From an uncultured Balneola sp. (lineage in GTDB: Bacteria > Bacteroidota > Rhodothermia > Balneolales > Balneolaceae), in contig CAJXQC010000007.1 of the NCBI GenBank assembly GCA_913058495.1, positions 1 to 64,000 on the forward strand: a stretch of 64,000 nt of DNA, given 5' to 3'. The translations under genes and the position numbers were made by a program. The notes below the pieces were generated by a model. The model saw only the letters and a program-made list of their open reading frames with translations. It was not told the DNA's origin and made no database searches. Below, in pieces: positions 8,380 through 18,572 of this stretch (the stretch's first letter is position 1; each line of letters starts with the position of its first letter).

Positions 8380-11300
8380 TTACTCAACAGGAACTACATT
8401 CACCCACTTTCCGGCATTGCGAGCACTGATGGTTTCATCATACATTGCATAAGTAGTTAGCGAAGGCAAATAAAACTTCCCCGCATAACTCGCATTTAAT
8501 TGTACACGAAATGTTTTGGATTGCTTTGCTCTAAGATCAAAATAAGTGTAGATGCGATCGTCTCTGATATCCTGATATTCGAAACTTGCAGTGGGCTCGC
8601 TGAAAGAAGCGTCATCCATTCGGGTATTTCTGATCTCCCAACCGGATGGAAAGATCTGACTCAATGCCATCTCCTCATAATTGCCACGAAGTCCAGGATT
8701 TGAGATCGTAACCTCGGCTATAAAATCACTGCCTTGTTCAATATTCTCAGGATCTATCAAATTTCCGTCCAGATCTGTATATCTGATCTTTTGATTCAAA
8801 CTATTTGAGTTGGTGATATCATCACCCAAAAGCGGGGTTCCTTTCAAAATCAATCGGGTAAACAAGGTTCCTTCTGATTCATTTTTAAACACCAGTTTGT
8901 TTTCTGAGAGCTCATTCATTTTTAAATTGATCTCGGTGATGAAAGCCTGATATCCGATCTTTCCTTCTCTCCTTCCGTTTAAAGTGTATGAAGCATTTAT
9001 ATCTCCCGATGAACCACTTTCTTCCAAAAATTTAGAAATCGCAATCAATCCATAAGCCGTTGTTTGAGTGCTTAACCAGCGTCTTGAACTTAATTCCTGA
9101 GAAACACTTCTCGCCACCAGAGATGCATCCTGATTCCTCTTCAATAAACTCAATGCTTCAAGTATCATGGCGCGATCCCGGAGTGAAGAACCATAACTTC
9201 TGGAAAGCTCCCTGTAATCTTCAACCTCAGTGGATGCTCCTTCAACAATATCATTTCCGGCTTCGGGCTGACCGGCTAACACATAAGCTGCTGCCAATCT
9301 CCATTTTGCCTGAACAGATAGGTTTTCTCTTTCTCTTAAACGATTCATAGCTCCTAGATCCGCGGAATTAGCAAGAGCCAGCGTATATAGTAGGTACGAT
9401 TGAATCAGATCTGAACGATAATAGTCATTGTTCTCCGTCCAGGCTCTGGCTCTTTGTCTTTGAAAACGATTGATTCGATCCATCACATTTGAAGAAACAT
9501 AATATCCTTTCTTTTGTGCTTCCAGCAGAAAGTGATATCCGTAATTGGTTCCCCAAGAGTTGGCATCTTCGTGCCCGGGCCAATAAGACAATCCACCACT
9601 TGATGTTATAAACTTTTCAATTCTTTTTATCGCCCCATTAATATTGGTTTGAATATTTTTTTTGCGCTCCTGATCCAGCTCCATCACATCACCAACAAAT
9701 AACTGAGGAAATGCTGAAGAAGTAGTTTGCTCAATACAACCGTGAGGATAACGGATCAAATAATTCAATCTTTTCCCGAAATCCACAGGAGGAATTCTGG
9801 AGATCTCCAATGTGGCATCGTTCGTTCCTGCCATTCCCTGTGGATCAAAGATCACTTCCCAGTCAGAATTAGATTCCACTGTTTCGGATTTTATATCTAC
9901 AAAAGGTTGGTTCGGATTTCTTACAGCGATCTCTATTTCATGATAGGCACTTTCGTTTCCGCTGATAACTTCAACCCGAACTTTACCAACGCCAATAGCA
10001 GGTTTTGTTTTCAGTTTGAAAGTAACCAACTCATCGCCCGGTTCAGAAAATTGAACTGACGCCATTGATGAGCTTTCAATAATTTCAAATAATTCATTCG
10101 TCTCAACTTTTACCTGAACGTCTTTAACAGATTCCTTCATCGCAAAGACATTAACCGGAAGATCAACCGTTTCTCCTGGACCAAGAACACGTGGTAATGT
10201 GCCTAAAACCATAAGAGGTTTCCGAACCGGGGTTGTGGTTTCCGTTTCTCCGTACGCTCCATCTTGCCCGGCGATGACCATAGTTCTTACTGATCCAACA
10301 TAATTCGGAACTGAAATTTGATGTCGGTTGGTTTTCCCTTTCTCTAAATAAAAAGGACCTAAAAATCGTACCATGGGCTTAAAACGATTTGCTTCATTAA
10401 GCGGATCTTCAGATGCTTTGAGTTCTCCATCACCTCCAACAGCCAAAATTCTGGATAATGATCCTGCATAAACATCACTTACCGAACCAAAAATATCCCA
10501 GGTTTTTATTCCCAATGCTTCTCTGGCATAGAAATAATCGTGGGGCTCAGGGGTGTTGAAATTTGTAAGATCCAGCAAGCCTTCATCCACTACAGCTACC
10601 GTGTAAGTCATTGCCTTGTTGTTGGATTCTGAAATTTCAATTACTGCGTTAGTTTCAGGCTTCAATTCCTCCGGAAGCTTAACTACCGGTGATAGTTTAG
10701 TAGTCGGATCTTCCACTTTGATAGGAATCACGCCGTACATTCTGATTGGAAGATCGTTTTCCGTTTGGCCGTGAGATTGCACATGCATAACATGAGCATA
10801 AATCGTAGGACTCATTTCTCCCGAGGTTTCAAAACGATACTCGGCACTTCCCTTTTTTCCATCTATCCATTCTGTGCTCAGGATTTTTGATCCGGTTTCT
10901 AAGCTGACCAGAATCTTACTTCCTTCGCTGCTTGGAATATTCAGAACTGCCTCATCTCCGACATCATATGTTTCTTTATCAGAACTAAACGTCAATCTTG
11001 CAGGACTTACTCCTGAACCACTTCCTCCGTACCAACTGAAGTAAACGATCTGACTGGCTGAATGTCCTCCGTCTTTATTCTTAACACGAACTAAATATCT
11101 TCCGCCACCATCATTATTTGAGATATTTACATCAAAAGATCCTTTTCCTTCTGAGTTAGTTGCTACCGTTCCTGATCTTACTTTTCGCACATTTCTTCGT
11201 TCAAAGTAATTACTGAGTTCTTCCCGACTTCGCTCCCACCACCATCTCCATCTTATATTATAAACTTCAAACTCGAGCTGCTGATTTGGAATTGTATTTC

Positions 11301-13929
11301 CATCTTTATCCAAAGAAACCACCTCAAAACTGTGGTCCTGATTTCTTTCCAACCAATTTGAATACCGATCCTCGCTCGTTCGGGGTGTTCTTAAACCGAT
11401 CAATGTTTCAAACGGATAGTAATATGTAGTAGAACTCCCGACGCTAAAATTACCGGATGGTTCAAATACTCTTGTTTTCAGATTTACTCTGATTCGGCTC
11501 GGTCCTTCGTTCAATTCTTGAAAAGTATAATCCAATTGTGCTTCGCCTGACCGATCTAAATTTCCATCAAATATCTGGGTTGGAGAACCTGAGAAGGAAA
11601 TGGACTCATCAGAAAAAGAAAATTGAGGATATTTTGAGAAAGCAGCTTCAGATCGACTCATACTCATTTCAACATCTGCTTTCAAATTTCTGGCTATTGC
11701 ACCGTGTAGCCATCGTGAATTCAAAGTTGCGTTCAATTCCGGATCATCAGCGGTGATAACATCATTGTCGAAATCAACTTCTACCTTTAAACGATTTGGT
11801 TTAACAGTTTCAATTTTGATGGTTTTGTTGAAAGTAAGCCCTCCAACTTTTGCTGATATTCTCCAGTTACCTGTTGGTGCTTGCTTCTCGCTTGATGTTT
11901 CATAAACATAAAACCCATTTAATGACGACGTGAATGTTTTGCGATTCACTATTTGCCCGGATGGATTCCTCAACTCAAAACTTACCGGATGATCTTCAGG
12001 TAACATATCATTTTCATCTTCCAGAATAAAAGAAACAAACAGAGTGTCTCCCGGTCGCCATACACCTCGCTCTCCGTATAAAAACCCTTTTACTCCTTTC
12101 TGTACCTGTGCACCGGAAACATCGAAATCACTCACTGACAGAGATGTCCCGTCATCTAATCTCAAATATCCTTTTTGATCTCCCGAAGTAGCTACTAAAT
12201 AATACGGATCTCTTGAAGATGATAATTCAATCTTACCGTTTTGATCCGTATTTGCTGTTGCCAGCAGTTGTTGCTGATAATCAAATAATTCAACTTTTAC
12301 TCCTGCTTTCAGATCTGTAGTCTTGAGGTCGGTTACAAAAGCTGTAAGACTTCCCTGATCTCCGCTTTTTGCAATTATCCCTAAATCAGAAGCGAGAATA
12401 TTCCTGACTTTACTTCTTTGGTTATAGTAGTAACTGACATCGCATGGATTGTCCCGCTCTCTCCAGTTATATCCACCCGGATAAGAATTGCTTCTGTAGT
12501 TGTTCCAGAATTGCTCTTCTTCAGTGGATGAATAGGTCCAGCTTCTATCCGTAACTTGCGCTGTAGTTTCTGAATCATTTTCTCCACACTCATAAACAGC
12601 CTGATGTTTTCTGAAATCAACTTCTACCTGATAGAGCGCTCCGGGTTCAGGTTCAATAATTTTTGACAGATCAAGTGCATAGTTATTCCAGTTCCCGGCC
12701 TCCACTGTTCCCAAACTTGAAAGTGGAATTGCTCCGCCAAAAACCTGACGTCCAACCCGTTCAATTCTATATTGGTCATTCGCTGATATTCCATATTCCT
12801 GCAGGTATTGTCCCATGTTGTTCTCGAAAATCCTGATGATTCGAACATCTACGGCTCCTAAACTCACCGCTTTAAACGGAAATAACAGATTATCAGAACT
12901 TGGGATAATGGTTCCTTTACCAAGTAATTCCAGTTGCGGTTTAGGCTGATTGAATTGAATTTCTCTTGTGATGTCGGCCTCTAATCGTCTTCCCGCTTCG
13001 TTTTTAATTCCAGAATTAATAGTCAGTGTTTTAACTCCGGTTCTTCGTTGTCTTGGAGTGATCACTAATGTATTCCCGTTAATGATGGTGTTGATCTCAT
13101 TCATATCCTGAACCTGAATCAATCCCTCTAAATTTTGAGTAGCATCTAAGCGATCAGAAAAAGTAAGCTCTACTCTTGGATTGTTATCCGTAAAAACCCG
13201 TGTAGCTAAAAGCTCAAATACAGAATTATCTGAAATTTCTATAACTTGGTTTCCTTTTGTATCTGTTCCTATCGGGTTGCCATCCCAACTTAATTTCAAT
13301 TCACTTTTTTGGTCGTCTCTCCGTATTCCTGAAATTTCGAAATCATGAACCGTTCCTGAGTTGTTTTGAGTCCAGCTTAGTTCGAGATCATTATTCCCTT
13401 TTTGAGATATGGATAACACACGATCTATATTCTTTTTCCAGGCTTTATCTGCGGTATAAATTGTACCTGAAAGCTTCATGCTCGTTTCCGTTACTATTTC
13501 CAGTTCACCTAAAACCACTTCCATCTGCTGTTTCATGGTATTCACAGTAAATGAAAACTTTTTCTTATCATCAGGCACTTCAAACAACTTTGAAAGCTCA
13601 AAAGAAACCTGATATTCCTGTCCCTTCTTAAATGGGTCGTTAGGTTTAAACACAATTGTTCTATCGTTCACCAATTCTGAATATCCTTTCACTGTTGGAG
13701 AAAGATCAAAAAGCTTCAGCGAATGGACATTAACCTTCTCAGAAACAGGCTTGGTAAATGTAACAGCAATCTCGCTATGCGAACTAATTTCGCCGGAAGT
13801 ATATCCCTCAATAAATTCTACAAATTGTTCCGGATCTGAGATCTGTTCCTGTGGTTCCGGTTCTGAACAAGCCGTAAATAAAGAAATTAGCAGAAACAGG
13901 GATAGTAAGCATCGGGGATGGTAAGGCAT
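8380..13929 (-). CDS. Bacterial alpha-2-macroglobulin family lipoprotein
   Basis: 1849 residues with a lipoprotein signal peptide (lipobox LFTAC, Cys21), so it is probably anchored in the periplasm. The architecture is that of YfhM-type bacterial alpha-2-macroglobulins: Ig-like MG domains, an MG2-like 'FLYGERGVWRPGDTLFVSF' segment, a bait-region stretch, and the reactive thioester motif GCIEQ (Cys1398, Glu1400, Gln1401) inside the helical thioester domain. Such proteins trap invading proteases covalently and work with PBP1C to guard or repair peptidoglycan after outer-membrane damage. The thioester is intact, so the protein should be active. It is the first gene of a two-gene operon with pbpC. 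Confidence 0.93.
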   Translation of the reverse strand: MPYHPRCLLSLFLLISLFTACSEPEPQEQISDPEQFVEFIEGYTSGEISSHSEIAVTFTKPVSEKVNVHSLKLFDLSPTVKGYSELVNDRTIVFKPNDPFKKGQEYQVSFELSKLFEVPDDKKKFSFTVNTMKQQMEVVLGELEIVTETSMKLSGTIYTADKAWKKNIDRVLSISQKGNNDLELSWTQNNSGTVHDFEISGIRRDDQKSELKLSWDGNPIGTDTKGNQVIEISDNSVFELLATRVFTDNNPRVELTFSDRLDATQNLEGLIQVQDMNEINTIINGNTLVITPRQRRTGVKTLTINSGIKNEAGRRLEADITREIQFNQPKPQLELLGKGTIIPSSDNLLFPFKAVSLGAVDVRIIRIFENNMGQYLQEYGISANDQYRIERVGRQVFGGAIPLSSLGTVEAGNWNNYALDLSKIIEPEPGALYQVEVDFRKHQAVYECGENDSETTAQVTDRSWTYSSTEEEQFWNNYRSNSYPGGYNWRERDNPCDVSYYYNQRSKVRNILASDLGIIAKSGDQGSLTAFVTDLKTTDLKAGVKVELFDYQQQLLATANTDQNGKIELSSSRDPYYLVATSGDQKGYLRLDDGTSLSVSDFDVSGAQVQKGVKGFLYGERGVWRPGDTLFVSFILEDENDMLPEDHPVSFELRNPSGQIVNRKTFTSSLNGFYVYETSSEKQAPTGNWRISAKVGGLTFNKTIKIETVKPNRLKVEVDFDNDVITADDPELNATLNSRWLHGAIARNLKADVEMSMSRSEAAFSKYPQFSFSDESISFSGSPTQIFDGNLDRSGEAQLDYTFQELNEGPSRIRVNLKTRVFEPSGNFSVGSSTTYYYPFETLIGLRTPRTSEDRYSNWLERNQDHSFEVVSLDKDGNTIPNQQLEFEVYNIRWRWWWERSREELSNYFERRNVRKVRSGTVATNSEGKGSFDVNISNNDGGGRYLVRVKNKDGGHSASQIVYFSWYGGSGSGVSPARLTFSSDKETYDVGDEAVLNIPSSEGSKILVSLETGSKILSTEWIDGKKGSAEYRFETSGEMSPTIYAHVMHVQSHGQTENDLPIRMYGVIPIKVEDPTTKLSPVVKLPEELKPETNAVIEISESNNKAMTYTVAVVDEGLLDLTNFNTPEPHDYFYAREALGIKTWDIFGSVSDVYAGSLSRILAVGGDGELKASEDPLNEANRFKPMVRFLGPFYLEKGKTNRHQISVPNYVGSVRTMVIAGQDGAYGETETTTPVRKPLMVLGTLPRVLGPGETVDLPVNVFAMKESVKDVQVKVETNELFEIIESSSMASVQFSEPGDELVTFKLKTKPAIGVGKVRVEVISGNESAYHEIEIAVRNPNQPFVDIKSETVESNSDWEVIFDPQGMAGTNDATLEISRIPPVDFGKRLNYLIRYPHGCIEQTTSSAFPQLFVGDVMELDQERKKNIQTNINGAIKRIEKFITSSGGLSYWPGHEDANSWGTNYGYHFLLEAQKKGYYVSSNVMDRINRFQRQRARAWTENNDYYRSDLIQSYLLYTLALANSADLGAMNRLRERENLSVQAKWRLAAAYVLAGQPEAGNDIVEGASTEVEDYRELSRSYGSSLRDRAMILEALSLLKRNQDASLVARSVSQELSSRRWLSTQTTAYGLIAISKFLEESGSSGDINASYTLNGRREGKIGYQAFITEINLKMNELSENKLVFKNESEGTLFTRLILKGTPLLGDDITNSNSLNQKIRYTDLDGNLIDPENIEQGSDFIAEVTISNPGLRGNYEEMALSQIFPSGWEIRNTRMDDASFSEPTASFEYQDIRDDRIYTYFDLRAKQSKTFRVQLNASYAGKFYLPSLTTYAMYDETISARNAGKWVNVVPVE

Positions 13930-14170
13930 AGCAGTAGTAAATTAGGTTTTAAAAAGATAGGTCTAATTTTAAGTATGTTAGTTTCCCAAAAAAGTTCCGC
14001 AAGGGCAAATAAAGAAATTGATAACTACAGTTTCAGGCATCCTGACAGCAAAAGAAGCTTTTTAGAAACGAACCTTATCAACTCTGCTTCACATTTCTTA
14101 TATTAAAGCTTGCTCATTGATGATTTTGAGCATTTGATCTTTGAAAACTGAACTATAACGCCAAACGAAC

Positions 14171-14177
14171 GAGGTGG
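14171..14177 (+). promoter_or_regulatory. Ribosome binding site supporting a TTG start
   Basis: GAGGTGG ends four bases before the TTG at 14182. No ATG in a usable position begins the DEAD-box-like frame, so this purine-rich site decides the start codon. Confidence 0.6.
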
Positions 14178-14181
14178 AACA

Positions 14182-15873
14182 TTGTCTTTTGAACAATATG
14201 ACCTGAGTCCTGATCTATTGAATGGACTGGTCGATACACGAATTGAAAAGCCAACCCCTCTCCAGCAAGAAGTTATTCCACAGGCCTTAGAAGGCAAGCA
14301 CCTGCTTGTTAAGAATGAAAGTGAGGATAACGGAGCATTTTTGATCCCTGCATTGCAGAAGTTGATAGCAAACGGAGAGGTAAACGGCACGCGAATATTA
14401 ATTTTAACACCATCTATAGAGCGAGCGAAAGCGATTGATGAAATGATTTGGGCGATGGGGTATCATGCACAAGTGAGCAGTACTTCATTATCAATGAAAG
14501 GTGACAAAGTCGCACAAGAACAAGCTGTTTTAGATGGAGCACCGGTGATTGTAGCAAATCCCGGCCGATTAGTTGACATACTGGAAAAAACCAAAAAAAC
14601 CTTTACCGATCTCGAATGTGTTGTGATCGATGAAGCGCATAATATGGAAAACTTTAGCCTGGTAGGCAGGGTGAAGTCTATCTTCGAATTTATTGAGAAC
14701 CAGCCACAGGTACTCATTTTTTCCGGAACTATGAATAATGCTACCAAGCAGCTGGCTGAAAATGCGTTAAATAATCCTGAATTAATCGGATTTCAGTCTA
14801 CTGATATTGAAGAAAAAAAAGCCGTTGAACCTGCTGAAATCAACGAAGAAGAAGTAAAGGCTAAACTGGAAAAGGCTTCTGTAAAAGTGGTATTAAACCC
14901 CGAAAATAATTCTGAAAACACACAATCGGATGATAATACTCCAAAAGATATAACAGAAGAAACATCCGCAGAAAACAACAAACCTGTTGAGCCAGCAACT
15001 TTAGACCAGGAAGCTGTAAACAAAAAGCTGGAAAAAGCCTCTGTAAAAGTGGTACTTAATCCTGAAAAAAAGGAGCCGGAAGAGGAAGAATCACCAAAAG
15101 AAAAACTAAAAGAAGCTTCGGTTTCTGTAGTACTAAAAAAGGATCAGGAAGAAAATCCTGAATCTGTTCCTAAAAATCTGGAACAAGTTTATATCAATGT
15201 GCCGCCAAGAATGAAAATTTCTACCTTGATGGCTCATCTGGAAAATAGTAAAGTTGAAAGAATTGTTGTTTTCACGGCTTCAAAAAGAACTGCAGACAGA
15301 CTTTTCAGAATCATTCTTAAAAAGAGCTGGGGTGTTGTAAGTGTTGATGAAAGCATTAACAAAGAAACTTTCAACGAACGGTTTCAGAAGTTTACCTCCA
15401 ACGAGATGAAGATTCTTGTAGTTGGCGGACTTTCAGCTACAGATATCGATCTTAACAAAGTCACTCAGGTAATAAATTATGATGTACCAAGTGATGTAGA
15501 TGAATATCGTTATCGTGCTGAACTGGTTGGATCCGGTAAAGCAAGTCAAATCGTTTCTCTGGTTTCAAAAATGGATCGTGAGGACATCGAAAAAATTACT
15601 AATGAAGTAGGATTTGCTCCTGAAGAAATAAAACTTCCTGAAGAAGTTAAGAATAAAAAGAAGCGCAAAAACTCAGGTTCCAAAAAGAAAAATCAGAGCG
15701 GTTCTAACAAAACCCGTCGTGGGACTTCAAACAACAACCGGAATAAAAATAAAAAAGCAAAATCAGCTAAAAAGCATGGACTACCCCGTCCAAATTATGA
15801 CGGCCTTTCAGGAGGTCGCGAAGGCGATCGCTCCGGCGGTGTGTTCGGTTGGGTAAAAAAATTATTCAATTAA
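14182..15873 (+). CDS. DEAD-box helicase-like protein with degenerate ATPase motifs (probable pseudo-helicase)
   Basis: 563 residues with a two-RecA-domain DEAD-box layout. Residues 6-30 carry a Q-motif-like start (YDLSP…KPTPLQQ). Motif I is lost: the GKT loop is replaced by KNESEDNGAF at 44-53. Motif Ia is PSIERA, motif Ib is NPGRLVDIL, motif II is DEAH (150-153) and motif III is SGT (181-183). The second lobe has 'VVFTASKRTADRLF' (362-375) and a motif V-like SATD (418-421), but the HRxGRxxR of motif VI is replaced by YRAELVGSG (444-452). An acidic insert at about 205-335 holds three copies of 'KLEKASVKVVLNPE'. The tail (490-550) is Lys/Arg/Asn-rich, like RNA-binding tails of cold-adapted helicases. 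ATP hydrolysis looks unlikely; an RNA-binding or scaffold role is inferred. Confidence 0.8.
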   Translation: MSFEQYDLSPDLLNGLVDTRIEKPTPLQQEVIPQALEGKHLLVKNESEDNGAFLIPALQKLIANGEVNGTRILILTPSIERAKAIDEMIWAMGYHAQVSSTSLSMKGDKVAQEQAVLDGAPVIVANPGRLVDILEKTKKTFTDLECVVIDEAHNMENFSLVGRVKSIFEFIENQPQVLIFSGTMNNATKQLAENALNNPELIGFQSTDIEEKKAVEPAEINEEEVKAKLEKASVKVVLNPENNSENTQSDDNTPKDITEETSAENNKPVEPATLDQEAVNKKLEKASVKVVLNPEKKEPEEEESPKEKLKEASVSVVLKKDQEENPESVPKNLEQVYINVPPRMKISTLMAHLENSKVERIVVFTASKRTADRLFRIILKKSWGVVSVDESINKETFNERFQKFTSNEMKILVVGGLSATDIDLNKVTQVINYDVPSDVDEYRYRAELVGSGKASQIVSLVSKMDREDIEKITNEVGFAPEEIKLPEEVKNKKKRKNSGSKKKNQSGSNKTRRGTSNNNRNKNKKAKSAKKHGLPRPNYDGLSGGREGDRSGGVFGWVKKLFN

Positions 15874-15906
15874 AAACAGAGTAATCTGTTATTAATTTGT
15901 ACCCCT

Positions 15907-15943
15907 AAAGCCTCTCGTGATTGATTTCCGAGGGGCTTTTTTT
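15907..15943 (+). terminator. Rho-independent terminator after the DEAD-box-like gene
   Basis: An 11-bp stem pairs AAAGCCTCTCG (15907-15917) with CGAGGGGCTTT (15929-15939), with one G-T wobble and an 11-nt loop. A T run follows. It is 34 nt past the stop codon. Confidence 0.85.
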
Positions 15944-16079
15944 CTGACCTAGATATAAGCATTACGGAATTATGGATGAACCATAAAGACTTCTGGCAAA
16001 TTCTATAACATTTTCTTCTCTTCCTTTTATCCCACATCAATTTTTGGTTTATTCATTTAACTTTAAAAACCAATCTATT

Positions 16080-17693
16080 ATGCTGCCAAAATCTATTTTT
16101 AAGTGGGACGATCTTGATGAGCTTTCTCCCGCATATGCTCTCGTTTCAAATGTTGATCTGGTAATTATTCGATATGGCGATGAAGTTTCCGTTCTTTTTG
16201 GAAGATGTCACCACAGAGGTGCTTTGCTCTCTGATGGACATATAGATGGAGACAATTTAATTTGTGGAGTTCATGGCTGGGATTATCGTTACAAAACAGG
16301 GATAAGTGAATACAATAATGATGAAGAGCTTCATAGTTTTAAGTCCTGGGTTGATGACGGGCAGGTTTGGGTAGATGAAGAAGAAATTGCTGACTGGGAA
16401 AAAGACAATCCTCAACCTTATCAACGAGACGAATACTTAGGAGCCTATCAGGATATTCACGGAACGGATGATGAACCATTCAATGGAGAAATTCAGGGAT
16501 TGGCAAAAAATCGAATGAAAGAAGGCGCTCATGGAAGCGTGGAAGCTATGGGTGTAAGCCGTCAAGAACTTCCAGTTTGGGATGATATTCAGTTTCAAAC
16601 CGCGCAACTCTCTCCTGCTCCTCAATTTGAAGATGTTGAAGTGGAGACTAAGCTGGTCATTGGACCAAAAGCTAAAAAACCGCTCGAATTAGATATACCA
16701 CTCTTTGTTTCTGACATGAGTTTTGGTGCTTTATCCGAAGAAGCTAAAATCGCTCTGGCAAAAGGGGCTGAAATGGCAGGAACAGGAATCTGTTCAGGCG
16801 AAGGTGGAATGCTCCCTGAGGAACAAACTGAAAACTCCAGATATTTTTATGAGCTGGCTTCCGCTAAATTTGGTTTTTCAATAGATAAACTCACAAAAGT
16901 ACAGGCTTTTCATTTTAAAGGAGGGCAAGGAGCTAAAACCGGAGTTGGTGGACATCTTCCCGGAGAAAAAGTAAAAGGAAAGATCGCCGAGGTACGTGAA
17001 CTCGAAGAAGGTACATCCGCAATATCACCGCCTAAATTTGATGATCTGGTTACTCCTGATGATTTCAAAAAGATGGGTGATAAGGTTCGGGAAGTATCAG
17101 GAGGGATTCCGATTGGATTCAAACTCTCAGCAAATCACATTGAAGAAAACATTCAATTCGCACTTGATGCAGGAGCTGATTATATCATACTGGATGGTCG
17201 TGGTGGCGGAACCGGAGCTGCACCAACCGTACTCAGAAATCATATTTCAATTCCAACCATTCCCGCACTAGCCAAAGCCAGAAAATATTTAGGTGAAAAA
17301 GGGCTCGGACCGGATGAAATCACTTTAATTGTTACCGGCGGATTACGAACTGCTCCTGATTTTGCAAAAGCGTTGGCGCTGGGTGCTGATGGAGTTGCTG
17401 TTTCAAATGCGGCAATTCAGGCGATCGGGTGTCTTGGAATGAGAGCCTGCCATACCAATAACTGTCCGGTAGGAATTGCAACTCAAAAAGATGATTTAAG
17501 GGCTCGCTTTGAAATTGAAAAATCTGCCGCAATGCTGGATAACTTCTTCCATGGATCAACAGAGCTTATGAAAATCCTAGCCCGGGCATGTGGACATACA
17601 AGTTTTAAAGATTTTTCATCCTACGACTTAGTCACCTGGAAAAAAGAAATGCATCATCTATCCGGTGTTGAATATGCGGGGGTAAATCCATGA
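16080..17693 (+). CDS. Rieske [2Fe-2S] domain fused to an FMN-binding glutamate synthase-like domain
   Basis: 537 residues from ATG 16080; a TTG at 16044 would add 12 residues. Residues 1-105 form a Rieske domain with C43-x-H45 and C62-x2-H65. After a linker, about 190-520 match the FMN-binding synthase domain of GltB: 'PLFVSDMSFGALSEEAKIALAKGAEMAGT', 'KGGQGAKTGVGG', 'DGRGGGTGAAP', 'GLRTAPDFAKALALGADGV', and the iron-sulfur cysteines in CLGMRACHTNNCPVG near 450-464. The glutaminase domain of true glutamate synthase is missing, so ammonia from glutamine is not the obvious substrate. It overlaps the next gene by four bases (ATGA), giving a two-gene operon. Confidence 0.85.
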   Translation: MLPKSIFKWDDLDELSPAYALVSNVDLVIIRYGDEVSVLFGRCHHRGALLSDGHIDGDNLICGVHGWDYRYKTGISEYNNDEELHSFKSWVDDGQVWVDEEEIADWEKDNPQPYQRDEYLGAYQDIHGTDDEPFNGEIQGLAKNRMKEGAHGSVEAMGVSRQELPVWDDIQFQTAQLSPAPQFEDVEVETKLVIGPKAKKPLELDIPLFVSDMSFGALSEEAKIALAKGAEMAGTGICSGEGGMLPEEQTENSRYFYELASAKFGFSIDKLTKVQAFHFKGGQGAKTGVGGHLPGEKVKGKIAEVRELEEGTSAISPPKFDDLVTPDDFKKMGDKVREVSGGIPIGFKLSANHIEENIQFALDAGADYIILDGRGGGTGAAPTVLRNHISIPTIPALAKARKYLGEKGLGPDEITLIVTGGLRTAPDFAKALALGADGVAVSNAAIQAIGCLGMRACHTNNCPVGIATQKDDLRARFEIEKSAAMLDNFFHGSTELMKILARACGHTSFKDFSSYDLVTWKKEMHHLSGVEYAGVNP

Positions 17694-18517
17694 AATTCTC
17701 TTCTGATATATCCATTTCAAAAATAAACAAAGCCCAACTAACACTTCATCATGCAGTTCAGTTTATTGCTGCGGCAGGTAAATATTTGTTGGAAGAAAAG
17801 GAGGATGATAGTCATACCAATATGAGTTGGGATTCTAAAACAAAAACTTTTTACAGCGACTCCATGAATAACCGCGCCAGAGTTGGGCTTCATGTCCCAA
17901 CTTTGAGTTTGAAAGTAACCGGACCAACCGGAATTGAACTGGCTTCACTTTCTTTGTCGGGGAAAACCAAGCAGGAAGGAATATTGTGGCTAAGACAAGC
18001 TCTTCAGCTGAAACAAATCGATTCTTCTGATCTTGATATTGAAATGCATTACGAGATTCCTGAACATCCAACAGATAAAGCAAAACCATTTCCTGAATTA
18101 GATTCTACAATTCTGGAAGAATTAGCTAATCACCGAACTATTGCTGATCAGGTTTGTAGTGAGATCTTCTCAAAGCATGCGAAGGCAACTCCCGCCAGAA
18201 CCTGGCCTCACCATTTTGATCATGGAGTGTATGTTTCTTTTCGGTTTGATGATAATGGCGAAGCGAATCAATCTTTCAGTGTAGGATACGCCGTTGCTGA
18301 TTCTGTAATCAACGAACCCTACTTCTATGTAACTCAATGGAAAAAAGACGAAGAAATTGATTATTCAAATGTTCCTGAACTGGAATATGGAAGTTGGTTA
18401 CCGGAAAAATTGAACGGCGCAGGATTATCTCTTTCTGATATTTTGAAGATGGACGACCAGGAGAAAGGGATAAAAGCTTTTTTAGATAAAACGATCAGCT
18501 TTAGCAAAGATGCCTAA
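17690..18517 (+). CDS. Uncharacterised protein coupled to the Rieske-glutamate synthase-like gene
   Basis: 275-residue soluble protein with no signal peptide or membrane segment. I do not recognise it firmly. The stretch 'PARTWPHHFDHGVYV' near 160 is reminiscent of DUF5996-type proteins, and the overall alternation of strands and helices agrees, but this is a weak match. Its start overlaps the stop of the upstream gene by four bases, so the two are translationally coupled and probably act in one pathway. Conserved His pairs (HHFDH) could bind metal; that is a guess from composition. Confidence 0.7.
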   Translation: MKFSSDISISKINKAQLTLHHAVQFIAAAGKYLLEEKEDDSHTNMSWDSKTKTFYSDSMNNRARVGLHVPTLSLKVTGPTGIELASLSLSGKTKQEGILWLRQALQLKQIDSSDLDIEMHYEIPEHPTDKAKPFPELDSTILEELANHRTIADQVCSEIFSKHAKATPARTWPHHFDHGVYVSFRFDDNGEANQSFSVGYAVADSVINEPYFYVTQWKKDEEIDYSNVPELEYGSWLPEKLNGAGLSLSDILKMDDQEKGIKAFLDKTISFSKDA

Positions 18518-18518
18518 C

Positions 18519-18560
18519 AAAACCCGTAGGGGGAATTCATGAATTCCCCCTACGGGTTTT
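18519..18560. repeat. Perfect 42-bp palindrome (CGTAGGGG/AATTCATGAATT class), likely bidirectional terminator
   Basis: Each 21-nt arm reads AAAACCCGTAGGGGGAATTC plus a, mirrored exactly around the centre CA|TG. It begins two bases past the stop of the + strand gene and lies 13 nt before the convergent MarR stop, ending in a T run on both strands. It belongs with the palindrome at 19881-19928, which has the same core. Widespread palindromes of this core are known from many bacteria, so it is probably a dispersed element used here as a terminator. Confidence 0.85.
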
Positions 18561-18572
18561 TCTATCACATAA

